NCBI RefSeq assembly: GCF_000226295.1
Contig: NC_016025.1
Coordinates: 744,001-808,000 of the forward strand
Source of the DNA: Chloracidobacterium thermophilum B
GTDB lineage: Bacteria; Acidobacteriota; Blastocatellia; Chloracidobacteriales; Chloracidobacteriaceae
Direction of reading: 5' to 3'
DNA length: 64,000 nt
The notes beneath the pieces were generated by a model that made no database searches, was not told the origin of the DNA, and saw nothing but the letters and a program-made list of their open reading frames with translations. How positions within the stretch are numbered: position 1 is the first letter of the stretch; the number at the start of each line of letters is the position of its first letter. The position numbers and the translations under genes are program-made. Positions 17,883 through 25,959 of this stretch are shown in pieces.

Positions 17883-19277
17883 TCACGCGCTGCGTTCGCG
17901 CAAAAAGGCTTCGTAACGACGGCGGTCGTCGCGGGGCATTTCCTTGATGTAGATGTACACCACCCAGTTGCGGCCGTCCGGGGCGCGCTGGTAGCGCACG
18001 GCATAACCGTTCATCCGCACTGTCCCATCCGGCAGGTCAACTTCAATCGCCAGCCGGTTCTTGAAGGCCACCGTGTGATCGCGAATGATGTTGAGCTGTC
18101 CGGTTTCAACCGTGCCGGTCAAAATCCGCATCCCCTGCGGTGATGCTTCCTGTACCCGCCCCGGAATAGTGCGGGAGCGATTGCCTTCGTCGTCGGCGTC
18201 AATGATCGTCAGCCGCAATGGCAGGTCATAGGAAGCTGTCAGCAGCGGAGCCACACCTGGTGCAGCATCGGATGAAGCCGGAGCCGCAGCCGCAGCGCCA
18301 TCCGGCGGGGAAGATGGTATGAAACCTTCGGGCCCCTCCTGACTTTGCAACCAGCGCCAGCAGACATCCCCGACTTCCTGCATCGTCTGGGGACGCTCCG
18401 CCGGTTGCTTGGCCAGCATGCGCATCGTGAGTTGGACGAGCGCTTCGGGAAGCGACGGATTGATGAGTGAAAGAGGCTTGGGCGGCGTGTCCGTCTGCAT
18501 CGCCAAAACCTGGCCCGGTGACTTGGCGTAAAATGGCGGACGACCAGCCAGCATCTCGTACAGGATGACACCCAGGCTGTAGATGTCCGTTCGCCAGTCC
18601 AGTGCCTCGCCGTGGCATGCCTCCGGTGAGGTGTAGTAGGGCAGACGCGCAATTTCCGAACCCGTGTCATCCGTCACCGAGCCGGCCAGCCCTTCTTTCA
18701 GACAGGCCAAGCCCACGTCTGCCACCTTCACCCGCAGCGCCTGGGTTTCGGCATCGGCAAACAGCAGGATGTTCTCCGGCTTGAGGTCGAGATGTGGAAT
18801 GCCGACGGCATGGGCTGCGGCCATCCCCTGCGCAACCCCGGCAGTAACCGTTGCCGCACGGCGGGGTGACAGCGGCCGGTGTTCGGCCAATTCCTCGCGC
18901 AGGTCATGCCCGACGACATACTCCGTCACCAGCGCCACATGCCCCTGCCCCATCTCGATGACCGCCTGATAAGCCACCAGGTTGGGCACCTGCAACGTCG
19001 TCAGCCGCGTGAGATTCGCCGTGAACTGCTGACAACTCTCCGCATTGGAAAACAGGTGGGCTGGCAGGGCTTTGATGAGAACGTGGTGGTTGGCAACGGC
19101 ATCCGTAGCCAGATAGGCATCCCCCATCCGCCCGGTGGACAGCAGACGCAAAAACCGGAAGCGGTCGCCGGGCAGCAGCGTCGGGCCAGGCAATCCGGTG
19201 AGCAACTGCGTGCCATCGCGGACACAAAACCGGGCGCTGTCCTCATAGCAGGTGTGACAAACGGGGCATAGCTTCAT
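17883..19277 (-). CDS. Ser/Thr protein kinase with zinc ribbon and PilZ-like C-terminus
   Basis: A 464-residue Hanks-type kinase. The N-terminal CPVC...C zinc-ribbon-like segment (C4, C7, C10, C18) precedes the kinase domain (about 38-310). The glycine loop is STGRMGDAY, the ATP-binding lysine is K69 in HVLIKALP, the catalytic loop is HLDLKPEN (D164; HLD instead of HRD), and the metal-binding motif is DVG (187-189) instead of DFG. The key Asp and Lys residues are therefore kept. After a Pro/Ala linker, residues about 345-460 look PilZ-like (VQEASPQGMRIL, then NGYAVRYQR), which might sense a cyclic dinucleotide, although the RxxxR motif is not evident. There is no transmembrane helix, so it is probably cytosolic. 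Confidence 0.8.
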   Translation of the reverse strand: MKLCPVCHTCYEDSARFCVRDGTQLLTGLPGPTLLPGDRFRFLRLLSTGRMGDAYLATDAVANHHVLIKALPAHLFSNAESCQQFTANLTRLTTLQVPNLVAYQAVIEMGQGHVALVTEYVVGHDLREELAEHRPLSPRRAATVTAGVAQGMAAAHAVGIPHLDLKPENILLFADAETQALRVKVADVGLACLKEGLAGSVTDDTGSEIARLPYYTSPEACHGEALDWRTDIYSLGVILYEMLAGRPPFYAKSPGQVLAMQTDTPPKPLSLINPSLPEALVQLTMRMLAKQPAERPQTMQEVGDVCWRWLQSQEGPEGFIPSSPPDGAAAAAPASSDAAPGVAPLLTASYDLPLRLTIIDADDEGNRSRTIPGRVQEASPQGMRILTGTVETGQLNIIRDHTVAFKNRLAIEVDLPDGTVRMNGYAVRYQRAPDGRNWVVYIYIKEMPRDDRRRYEAFLRERSA

Positions 19278-19456
19278 GGCAACTCAGACGGCAGGCACGA
19301 GCGCAAGGCTTCGACTTGTACCACGCAACAGATGCAGGGACAGGCGCGCTGCGCCGGGCCAGGCAGGGAAATCCAGCCCCGTCATCATACCGATTCGTTT
19401 GGCCACACTTCCAGCCGGCAACTCGCCGGAAGAACGCTTCCAGTCCGAATGGTGGA

Positions 19457-19945
19457 CTACTTGGCCTTTTTGGTTGCCTTTTTGGGCGTTTCAGCTTCGG
19501 CTTCCTTCTTTTTGGCCTTCTTTGGGGCCGCCGGTGCTGGCTCAGGTGCCTCCGCCTCCGCCTTCGCCGCAGCCTTCTTCTTCCCGGTGGCCGCCTTCTT
19601 CGTCGTTGGAGCGTCGGCCGTCACCGTCGAAGCCGGCTTGGCTTCCGCCACCGGTGCAGACTTGGCTTTCGTCTTCTTCCCGGCAGCCTCTGCCTTCGGT
19701 GCAGGTGTAGCGTCTGAAGTCCTGGCCGGGGCTTTCGTCTTTTTCGGCGTGGCTTTGGCCGGGGCTTTTTCCACCTCGACGGCCTTGGCCGTCTCTTTGG
19801 GCGGGGTGGCTTTCTTGGCCGTGGCCTTTTTGGCTGTTGTCGCTACGGTAGCTTCAACCGTGGCTTCTTTTTTCTTGGCTGCGGTCTTTTTGGCCGGCGC
19901 TTCGGGTTCCGGGTTGCTGGCTGCGGCTTTGCGTTTGGTTGCCAT
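19457..19945 (-). CDS. Histone H1-like Lys/Ala/Pro-rich protein
   Basis: A 162-residue low-complexity basic protein made of KKA, AAKK, APKKT and PAKAT motifs, resembling the C-terminal tail of eukaryotic histone H1 and bacterial Hc1/Hc2-like or AlgP-like DNA-binding proteins. The start is taken at the ATG at 19945 (MATKRKAAA), with AGGAGA eight to nine bases upstream; an upstream in-frame extension is not needed. No globular domain is present. A nucleoid-associated role is likely from composition, but low-complexity proteins are easily misassigned. Confidence 0.7.
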   Translation of the reverse strand: MATKRKAAASNPEPEAPAKKTAAKKKEATVEATVATTAKKATAKKATPPKETAKAVEVEKAPAKATPKKTKAPARTSDATPAPKAEAAGKKTKAKSAPVAEAKPASTVTADAPTTKKAATGKKKAAAKAEAEAPEPAPAAPKKAKKKEAEAETPKKATKKAK

Positions 19946-20223
19946 GGAGAATCTCCTGATATTGGGATGCTGGAGGGAGCCAACCACAACCGGCTGTGGA
20001 GCGACTTTGATTGTGCTCAAGCCGTATATCTCCACAACATCTTGTGTGTGACTCTGTATAGGTAAGGATTCTCCGGCTTGTCAATCTTTTTTCCACTCAA
20101 TGTCGCCCGGTTGGGCGGGTGGCTGGCCGTGAAAGCTCCGCCGCTGGCAACCGGATGCCGGGCAACTTGCGCCGGTGCAAAAAGACCGTAGTATTTCAGC
20201 GGGCAGAAACGGAGAGGCGCAGC

Positions 20224-20781
20224 GTGTTGTTCAAAGGAATGCCGACATACTGGGTGGGGCTTGGGCTTTTGTTCCCAACTGTGCTGGGGACAACTGGGAA
20301 GGCAGCAGGGCGCCCGGCGGCGGTGCCGACGATGCCACTTGCTCCAAAGGCACAAACGCCCAGCGAACATCTACAGGATATGAAAACGCGGCAGCAGATT
20401 GACCGCGAGGAACGTTCCCTGCGCGATCTGCGGGAAGCCGGCCGCGCCCTCGAAACGCTGACCCGCCGCCTGGCCAAACGCTTCGATGCCGTGCCCAAAG
20501 GGACGCGCCCACAACTGTCGAAGCAGGACCTCGAAGACCTCAAGCAGGTCGAGAAACTGGCCAAGCGCGTGCGCGACCTTCAGGGCGCCCGGGGGGATGG
20601 CGAAGACGCCACGCCCCTGCCAGGTGATTTCAGCGAACAGATCGCGCTGCTGGCGCAACTGGGCACGGAAGTTCGGCAGCAATCCGAACAGGTTTCACGC
20701 CATACGGTCTCCGTCGGCATCCTCGCGCGAACGACGCGCCTCCTGCGTCTGTCGCGCGTGCTGCGCGCAACCGATCTCTGA
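20224..20781 (+). CDS. Exported coiled-coil protein of unknown function
   Basis: About 185 residues from the GTG at 20224, chosen because GGAGAG lies seven bases upstream and because it places a hydrophobic signal-like segment (YWVGLGLLFPTVLG) at the N-terminus. The rest is highly charged and helical (residues about 50-130, for example ERSLRDLREAGRALETLTRR and LSKQDLEDLKQVEKLAKRVRDL). I do not recognise a family. It is followed 63 bases later by a VWFA protein; they may share a transcript. Confidence 0.55.
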   Translation: MLFKGMPTYWVGLGLLFPTVLGTTGKAAGRPAAVPTMPLAPKAQTPSEHLQDMKTRQQIDREERSLRDLREAGRALETLTRRLAKRFDAVPKGTRPQLSKQDLEDLKQVEKLAKRVRDLQGARGDGEDATPLPGDFSEQIALLAQLGTEVRQQSEQVSRHTVSVGILARTTRLLRLSRVLRATDL

Positions 20782-20844
20782 AGCCGGCCCGTTCGTCCCC
20801 GTACGTTCCAGCCCGTCCAAAGTCCAATGCAGTGAGGTGTGCAG

Positions 20845-21795
20845 GTGTCAAACGACCGTGGTCTCCGCTTCCCGGAACGTCGCCGCTGGCTGCAAACCTG
20901 GCTGGCCGCCTGCGGGGTTGGACTGGGTTGTGCCCTGGGCGGCCGCCCGCTTCTGGCGCAACGGCCCACATCCCCTGAAGAAGAAGACACCCTGCGCCTG
21001 ACGACGGAACTGGTTCTTGTCAATGTCACCGTCATGGACGGTCAGGGGAAGTACGTCCGTGGACTGCGCGTGGAGGATTTCAGCCTCCTTCAGGACGGTG
21101 TTCCGCAGCGCATCGAGCATTTCAGCGCCGATGACGCTCCCTTCTGTGCCGCCGTGATGCTTGACACCAGCGACAGCATGCGCACGAAGCTGCGGAGAGC
21201 CTGCGCGGCAGCCGCGCATTTCCAGTCCCTGGTTCGTACAAATGACGCCGTGGCCATCTATGCCTTTGGCAGCGACATTGAGCGGCTCCAGGAATTTTCT
21301 TCGTCACCGACCGTTACCCCACGGGTGTGGCGCCTGCGCGCGCGTGGGAAAACCCGCCTTTACGACGGGCTGCGCGCCGTCATTGAGGCACTCGATGCCC
21401 GTCCCGAGCAGCGGCGGGCCATTCTGCTCATTTCCGACGGAGCCGACACCGCCAGCGAAACCCGCGCACCGGCCGTCGTGCGCACGGCGGCTCAGGCGGA
21501 CGTGCTGGTGTATGCCGTTGACCTCCAGAATGCCAACTTTCCGGGGCGGACTCCCGAACAGGCGCGACACGCGGAATGGCTGGCGGAACTGGCGGCGGCC
21601 ACCGGAGGGCGCTACATCAGGTCTCCCGGCGGCGCGCATCTGGAAATCCGCTTTCAGGAAGTCGTCGAGGAACTGCGCGCCCAATATACGCTGGGCTTTT
21701 ACCCGCCGCAGGGCTACGACGGGCAGCCGCACACGATTCGCGTCACCGTGCGCCGCCCGCGCGTCACATGGCGTGCGCGGACAAGCTACACCTGA
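20845..21795 (+). CDS. VWFA-related acidobacterial domain protein
   Basis: About 316 residues, exported, with an N-terminal RRRWLQTWLAACG stretch that could be a Tat- or Sec-type signal. The mature part opens with TTELVLVNVTVMDGQGKYV and VEDFSLLQDGVPQ, the standard introduction of the acidobacterial VWFA-related family, and contains the metal-site motif DTSDSM (MIDAS DxSxS), a TRLYDGL segment and LLISDGAD. The C-terminus has the family TLGFYPP motif. The GTG at 20845 is preferred over the one at 20839 because GAGG is seven bases upstream. Role unknown; probably protein-protein interaction outside the cytoplasm. Confidence 0.85.
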   Translation: MSNDRGLRFPERRRWLQTWLAACGVGLGCALGGRPLLAQRPTSPEEEDTLRLTTELVLVNVTVMDGQGKYVRGLRVEDFSLLQDGVPQRIEHFSADDAPFCAAVMLDTSDSMRTKLRRACAAAAHFQSLVRTNDAVAIYAFGSDIERLQEFSSSPTVTPRVWRLRARGKTRLYDGLRAVIEALDARPEQRRAILLISDGADTASETRAPAVVRTAAQADVLVYAVDLQNANFPGRTPEQARHAEWLAELAAATGGRYIRSPGGAHLEIRFQEVVEELRAQYTLGFYPPQGYDGQPHTIRVTVRRPRVTWRARTSYT

Positions 21796-21817
21796 CCACA
21801 TTTCCATCATCACCCCC

Positions 21818-22798
21818 GTGCAGCACCTGCTTTTTACGCACACCGGCACGAATGTTGAGTTTCTGCTGGCGCTACCGGCAATACAGGCCGCCCGGCGACA
21901 CTTCGACGGGACGCAGATTTGGCTGGCAGCGCCGGACCGGGCCTGCGAACTGGCGCGGCTGGCAGACTGCACCGACACAACCCTGGCGCTGGGGCCAGCG
22001 CTTTCGACTATCACTCAACCATCGGTCTTCAAGAGCCTGCGCGCCATTGCAGCCCTGCGCGAGCAGACCTTTGACGCGGTGGTGAGCCTCACCGGGGCGT
22101 TTCTGGAACATGCCAGTGCCATGCTGTTGCGTGCCCGGCGGCGGCTCGTGCTTCAGGCCGGTAACGCGCGCCCCCGTCGCCACTTCACCGATGCGGCGGC
22201 GGAGCTTGTTGCCCGGCTTGGCGTTCCCAAAACGGCACCAGTTCCGCATCTGCGGCTCCCGCCAGCCGTGCGCGCCGCCGAACAGCAAAAACTTGCCCGG
22301 CTCGGCTGGCGTGACGACCGGCTCACCATTGCCCTGCACCCGACCGTCGGCTTTGCTCCCCAGGTCTGGCCCAGCGAGCAGTTTCCGCCTCTGGCCGTCC
22401 GTCTCGCCGCCGAGTATGACGCGCAACTGCTGGTCATTGAGACCGAAGAAGAAACCGGTCTGACCGAGCGGCAGCGTGCCGCCTGGAAACAGCACCGGCT
22501 TGCGCCCCTCTTTCTGCGCCGTCCCAGCCTGGCGTTACTCGCTGTCGCTTTGGCGCAAGCCTCAGTGATTGTGGGGAGCAATCGGCTGCCGGTTCACCTG
22601 GCCGCCGCCGTTCAAACACCCGGCGTGGTCATCATGGATGGCACGTCAGATTCCGGCTGGCTGGCTCCCCGCCACCGGCACAGCCGGTTGCTCTATGCCC
22701 AACCATCGCGTCCGGCCACGGTGGATGACGTGTTTGGACTCGTGTGCCAAGTGATGGCGGCCAGTCGGACCGCCGCGTTGTTCACTTCGGACGACTGA
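21818..22798 (+). CDS. Glycosyltransferase family 9 (heptosyltransferase-like)
   Basis: About 326 residues with the GT9 two-domain layout. The N-terminal domain contains FLLALPAIQAARRHF, matching the usual LGDxLLxxPxxxALRxxFP region, but the G-D of that motif is replaced by T-N-V-E-F. The C-terminal donor-binding domain has IALHPTVGFAPQVWPSEQF, then VIVGSNRLPVHLAAAVQTPGVVI, where GSNRLPVHLAAA takes the place of the usual GxDSGxxHLAAA. The start is a GTG without a strong ribosome-binding site, 22 bases after the VWFA gene. Probably transfers a sugar in lipopolysaccharide or glycan assembly; substrate unknown. Confidence 0.75.
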   Translation: MQHLLFTHTGTNVEFLLALPAIQAARRHFDGTQIWLAAPDRACELARLADCTDTTLALGPALSTITQPSVFKSLRAIAALREQTFDAVVSLTGAFLEHASAMLLRARRRLVLQAGNARPRRHFTDAAAELVARLGVPKTAPVPHLRLPPAVRAAEQQKLARLGWRDDRLTIALHPTVGFAPQVWPSEQFPPLAVRLAAEYDAQLLVIETEEETGLTERQRAAWKQHRLAPLFLRRPSLALLAVALAQASVIVGSNRLPVHLAAAVQTPGVVIMDGTSDSGWLAPRHRHSRLLYAQPSRPATVDDVFGLVCQVMAASRTAALFTSDD

Positions 22799-22860
22799 CC
22801 GCTTCACCATCGCGGGGACAGTTCAAAACCGGTGGACGTTGCTTTTTGCCGCGGCTGGCC

Positions 22861-23784
22861 TTACTTCAGCAGATTGACGAGTTCCTGCACGGCCGCGGCT
22901 GACTTTTTGAGCGCCGCCGCTTCGTCTTCCGTCAGCTTGATCTCAATGATCTGCTCGACTCCACCCCGGCCGAGCTTGACCGGAACGCCGATAAACAGCC
23001 CGTCGATCCCATATTCGCCCTGAAGCAGCGCCGCGCAGGGCAGGATTTTTTTCTTGTCCTTGATAATAGCCTCGACCATTTCGACCGTTGCCGAAGCGGG
23101 CGCATACCAGGCTGACGTTCCCAGCAGCTTGACGATTTCCGCCCCGCCATGGCGTGTCCGCTCGACTATCGCCGCAATGGTGTCTTCCGGGAGCAGTTCA
23201 GGAATGGGAATCCCGGCGCAGGTCGAGTAACGCGGCAGCGGCACCATGGTGTCGCCGTGGCCGCCCAGCACAAAGGCCGTAATGTTTTCCACCGAAACCT
23301 GAAGCGCGTCGGCGAGAAAGTAGCGCATCCGGGCTGAATCCAGCACGCCAGCCATGCCCACGACGCGCTCCCGTGGAAACCCTGACACCCGATGCGCCAC
23401 CGTGCACATGGCGTCCAGCGGGTTGGCGACGACGACCAGAATGGCGTTGGGTGAACGGGGCGCGACCTGTTCCGTCACACTGGCCACAATCTTCTGGTTG
23501 ATCTCCACCAGGTCGTCGCGGCTCATACCGGGCTTGCGTGGCGCGCCGGAAGTGATGACGACCACATCGGAATCCTTGGTTTCATCGTAGCCATTGGTTC
23601 CGGTCACAAGTGCATCGTAGCCTTCAACCGGCGCCATTTCGTTCAAATCCAACCCTTTCCCCTGGGGCAGCCCCTCGACGATGTCCACCAGAACAACATT
23701 CCCCAACTCCTTGAGTACAAGCAGTTCGGCAACCGTCGCGCCAACGTTGCCAGCCCCGACAACAGTGATCTTTTTGCGTCCCAT
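22861..23784 (-). CDS. mdh: Malate dehydrogenase
   Basis: A 307-residue LDH-like malate dehydrogenase catalysing malate/oxaloacetate interconversion with NAD. Visible motifs are the Rossmann [11 protein letters not shown], Asp for NAD selection in VVLVDIVEG, the substrate loop [12 protein letters not shown] with the Arg residues expected for malate specificity, NPLDAM, the [12 protein letters not shown] segment and the catalytic HGDTMVPL. The ATG at 23784 has GAGGAAGG upstream. The C-terminus is Lys/Ala-rich and regular. The gene is convergent with the glycosyltransferase. Confidence 0.93.
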   Translation of the reverse strand: MGRKKITVVGAGNVGATVAELLVLKELGNVVLVDIVEGLPQGKGLDLNEMAPVEGYDALVTGTNGYDETKDSDVVVITSGAPRKPGMSRDDLVEINQKIVASVTEQVAPRSPNAILVVVANPLDAMCTVAHRVSGFPRERVVGMAGVLDSARMRYFLADALQVSVENITAFVLGGHGDTMVPLPRYSTCAGIPIPELLPEDTIAAIVERTRHGGAEIVKLLGTSAWYAPASATVEMVEAIIKDKKKILPCAALLQGEYGIDGLFIGVPVKLGRGGVEQIIEIKLTEDEAAALKKSAAAVQELVNLLK

Positions 23785-24025
23785 GATGACCTTCCTCAGA
23801 CCGGGAAAATGAATGTGGCGAGCCACAGCCCACCGCGCGCCGAGCCTAGCGCAACTCCCGGCGGGTTTTCACGCGCTTTGTGCGTTGGCACACACTCACT
23901 CCAAAACACCGGAACCGGAAGCTGTGGCTGGACGAACCTTCCGCCCATCCGTCATGCTCGGTTGCCGGTTGTGGTTCACCCCAGGGCGTGGCCACGCCAT
24001 CTTCCCTGTCTGTTCACGATGTCTG

Positions 24026-24991
24026 ATGCTTGCTGAAGAATCCGTACAACTGGAAAAGCACGCCGGGCTGGCCGTTGTGACGCTCAACCGGCCACAGGTC
24101 ATCAACGTCCTGACGACGGACATGCTGCGGCGGCTCGATGCGTTCCTCGATGAAGTTGCTGCCGACGAACAGCTCCACACCCTGGTACTCCGTGGGGCCG
24201 GCGCGCGCGGTTTCTGCGCCGGCGCTGATGTGAAATGGCTGCGGCAGTGCGTTCTGGAGGGTCAGCCGGAACGCGGAGATGAGTTCTTTGCTGTTGAATA
24301 CGCCCTTGACCTGCGGTTGCACCGGTTTCCAAAACCCATCGTGGCGCTGATGGAAGGCGTCACGATGGGCGGCGGGCTGGGACTGGCCATCGGGGCGCGC
24401 TACCGGATCGCCACGCCAACCACCCGCCTGGCCATGCCGGAAGTCCACATCGGCTTTTTCCCGGATGTCGGAGCAAGTTGGTTTCTCAACCAGCTTCCCG
24501 GCGCATGGGGGCGGTATCTTGCCCTGACCGGCGAGAGCATTGACGGCGCAACAGCACAGGCGCTCGGTCTGGCAACCCACTACCTGGACAGGCTGCCAAC
24601 CGCTGAACTGATGGAACGCCTGCAGGCCAATCCCGACCCATCCTGGCTGGATGTGCTCAGCCAGCCGGACCGGACGACGGTCGTCCATGACGACTGGGTA
24701 GCCACGCACTTTGGTCAGCCTTCACTCGAAGCCATCCGGTCCTCGCTCGAAGCTGCCGCCGACGAACGCTCACAGAAAGCGGCCCAGGCACTGCGGGCCG
24801 CCTCGCCCTACAGCCTGGCGCTCGCCTGGCATCTGCTCAGTACAGAACCGCCAACGTCCCTTGAGGAAGCCTTTGCCCGGGAAGCTGCGTTGGCCCGGCA
24901 GGCCATCCGGCACCCGGATTACGCTGAGGGCGTCCGGGCGCGGCTCGTGGACAAAGACTTCCGCCCCCGGTGGCAAGCCGGGAACACCTGA
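24026..24991 (+). CDS. Enoyl-CoA hydratase/3-hydroxyisobutyryl-CoA hydrolase family protein
   Basis: A 321-residue crotonase-fold protein. The oxyanion-hole segments are GARGFCAGADVKWL and MEGVTMGGGLGLAIGARYRIAT, and the motif MPEVHIGFFPDVGASWFLNQL is characteristic of 3-hydroxyisobutyryl-CoA hydrolases (valine degradation) rather than plain enoyl-CoA hydratases. The length fits the hydrolase group. The frame is open far upstream, but similarity begins at the ATG at 24026 (MLAEESVQLEKH). No other valine catabolism genes are nearby. Confidence 0.85.
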   Translation: MLAEESVQLEKHAGLAVVTLNRPQVINVLTTDMLRRLDAFLDEVAADEQLHTLVLRGAGARGFCAGADVKWLRQCVLEGQPERGDEFFAVEYALDLRLHRFPKPIVALMEGVTMGGGLGLAIGARYRIATPTTRLAMPEVHIGFFPDVGASWFLNQLPGAWGRYLALTGESIDGATAQALGLATHYLDRLPTAELMERLQANPDPSWLDVLSQPDRTTVVHDDWVATHFGQPSLEAIRSSLEAAADERSQKAAQALRAASPYSLALAWHLLSTEPPTSLEEAFAREAALARQAIRHPDYAEGVRARLVDKDFRPRWQAGNT

Positions 24992-25030
24992 AAAAAAGAC
25001 CCCTTTTCCCTGAACAGAGCACAAGGGAAA
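24991..25030 (-). terminator. Intrinsic terminator downstream of ribA
   Basis: Read on the minus strand, a stem formed by TTTCCCT (25024-25030) and AGGGAAA (25005-25011), extended by G/C pairs past a mismatch, is followed by GGGGTC and then seven T residues (the A-run at 24991-24997). This fits termination of ribA transcription. The plus strand lacks a T-run. Confidence 0.65.
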
Positions 25031-25120
25031 GAGGCCGTCGCTGGGCGGGAACGTGGAAAAGGTGAAACGGTACAGGGCCGCCGGGGGTCGGCCCGTTCCC
25101 GTCCACACCAGCCGGCGTCG

Positions 25121-25759
25121 TCAGACGACGCTCAGCAAGTGTCCCATTTTTTCCTTTTTCGTGCGGAGGTAGTTGACCGAAGGCGCCCGTGGCGCCAGTT
25201 CTATAGGCACGCGCTCAACGACCTCCAGCCCGGCATTCTGAAGTGCTGCCAGTTTGAGCGGGTTGTTTGACATCAGACGGATTTTCTTCAGCCCAAGCTC
25301 CTGCAAAATCTCGACGCACTGGGTGTAATCGCGGGCATCCACGTCAAAGCCCAACCGGACGTTGGCCTCAATGGTATCCGCGCCCTGATCCTGCAGGGCA
25401 TAGGCCCGAATCTTGTTCAAAATCCCGATGCCACGCCCTTCCTGGTGCTGATAGACAATGACACCGAGACCTGCCGCCGCAATTTTTTCCATAGCGCGCT
25501 GCAACTGGGGGCCGCAGTCACACTTGATGGAATGAAAGACATCGCCCGTCAGGCATTGGGAGTGAATGCGGACCAGCGTTGGTACGTGTGGGGATGGCAC
25601 CCCTTTGAGCAACACCACAAACTCCTCATCACTCGTCAGACTGCGGTACCCGATAATGCGAAACAGACCAAACTCTGTGGGAAGATTCGCTTCAGCCACC
25701 CGCTCAATCGTCCAGGCCGGACGGCTCTCCGTCGTTCCTTCCCCTGATATGGCTTCCAT
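25121..25759 (-). CDS. ribA: GTP cyclohydrolase II
   Basis: A 212-residue stand-alone RibA catalysing the first step of riboflavin synthesis. The zinc-binding and catalytic signature [21 protein letters not shown] is intact, followed by [17 protein letters not shown] and the C-terminal [13 protein letters not shown]. The ATG at 25759 is preferred, with GGAG 11 bases upstream; a GTG at 25777 is possible. It is not fused to RibB as in many bacteria, and no other rib genes are adjacent. A terminator follows. Confidence 0.93.
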   Translation of the reverse strand: MEAISGEGTTESRPAWTIERVAEANLPTEFGLFRIIGYRSLTSDEEFVVLLKGVPSPHVPTLVRIHSQCLTGDVFHSIKCDCGPQLQRAMEKIAAAGLGVIVYQHQEGRGIGILNKIRAYALQDQGADTIEANVRLGFDVDARDYTQCVEILQELGLKKIRLMSNNPLKLAALQNAGLEVVERVPIELAPRAPSVNYLRTKKEKMGHLLSVV

Positions 25760-25959
25760 TGTAATGAATGTCTCCACTTTCTATTTGTTGTCCCACCCCG
25801 GCAAAGCCCTGGTGGGCTGGCTCCGGCTTCGTGGGGCAAAAAGCCGGATGCGTTTTGCTTCATCGTAGAAAGAGCACCCAGCAACGGCAAGCGTGCTTTC
25901 CGCACTTGGGCAGCCTTTCTCCAACAAGGCTTACCCTGGCTGGAAAGCGCCGGGCCTGA

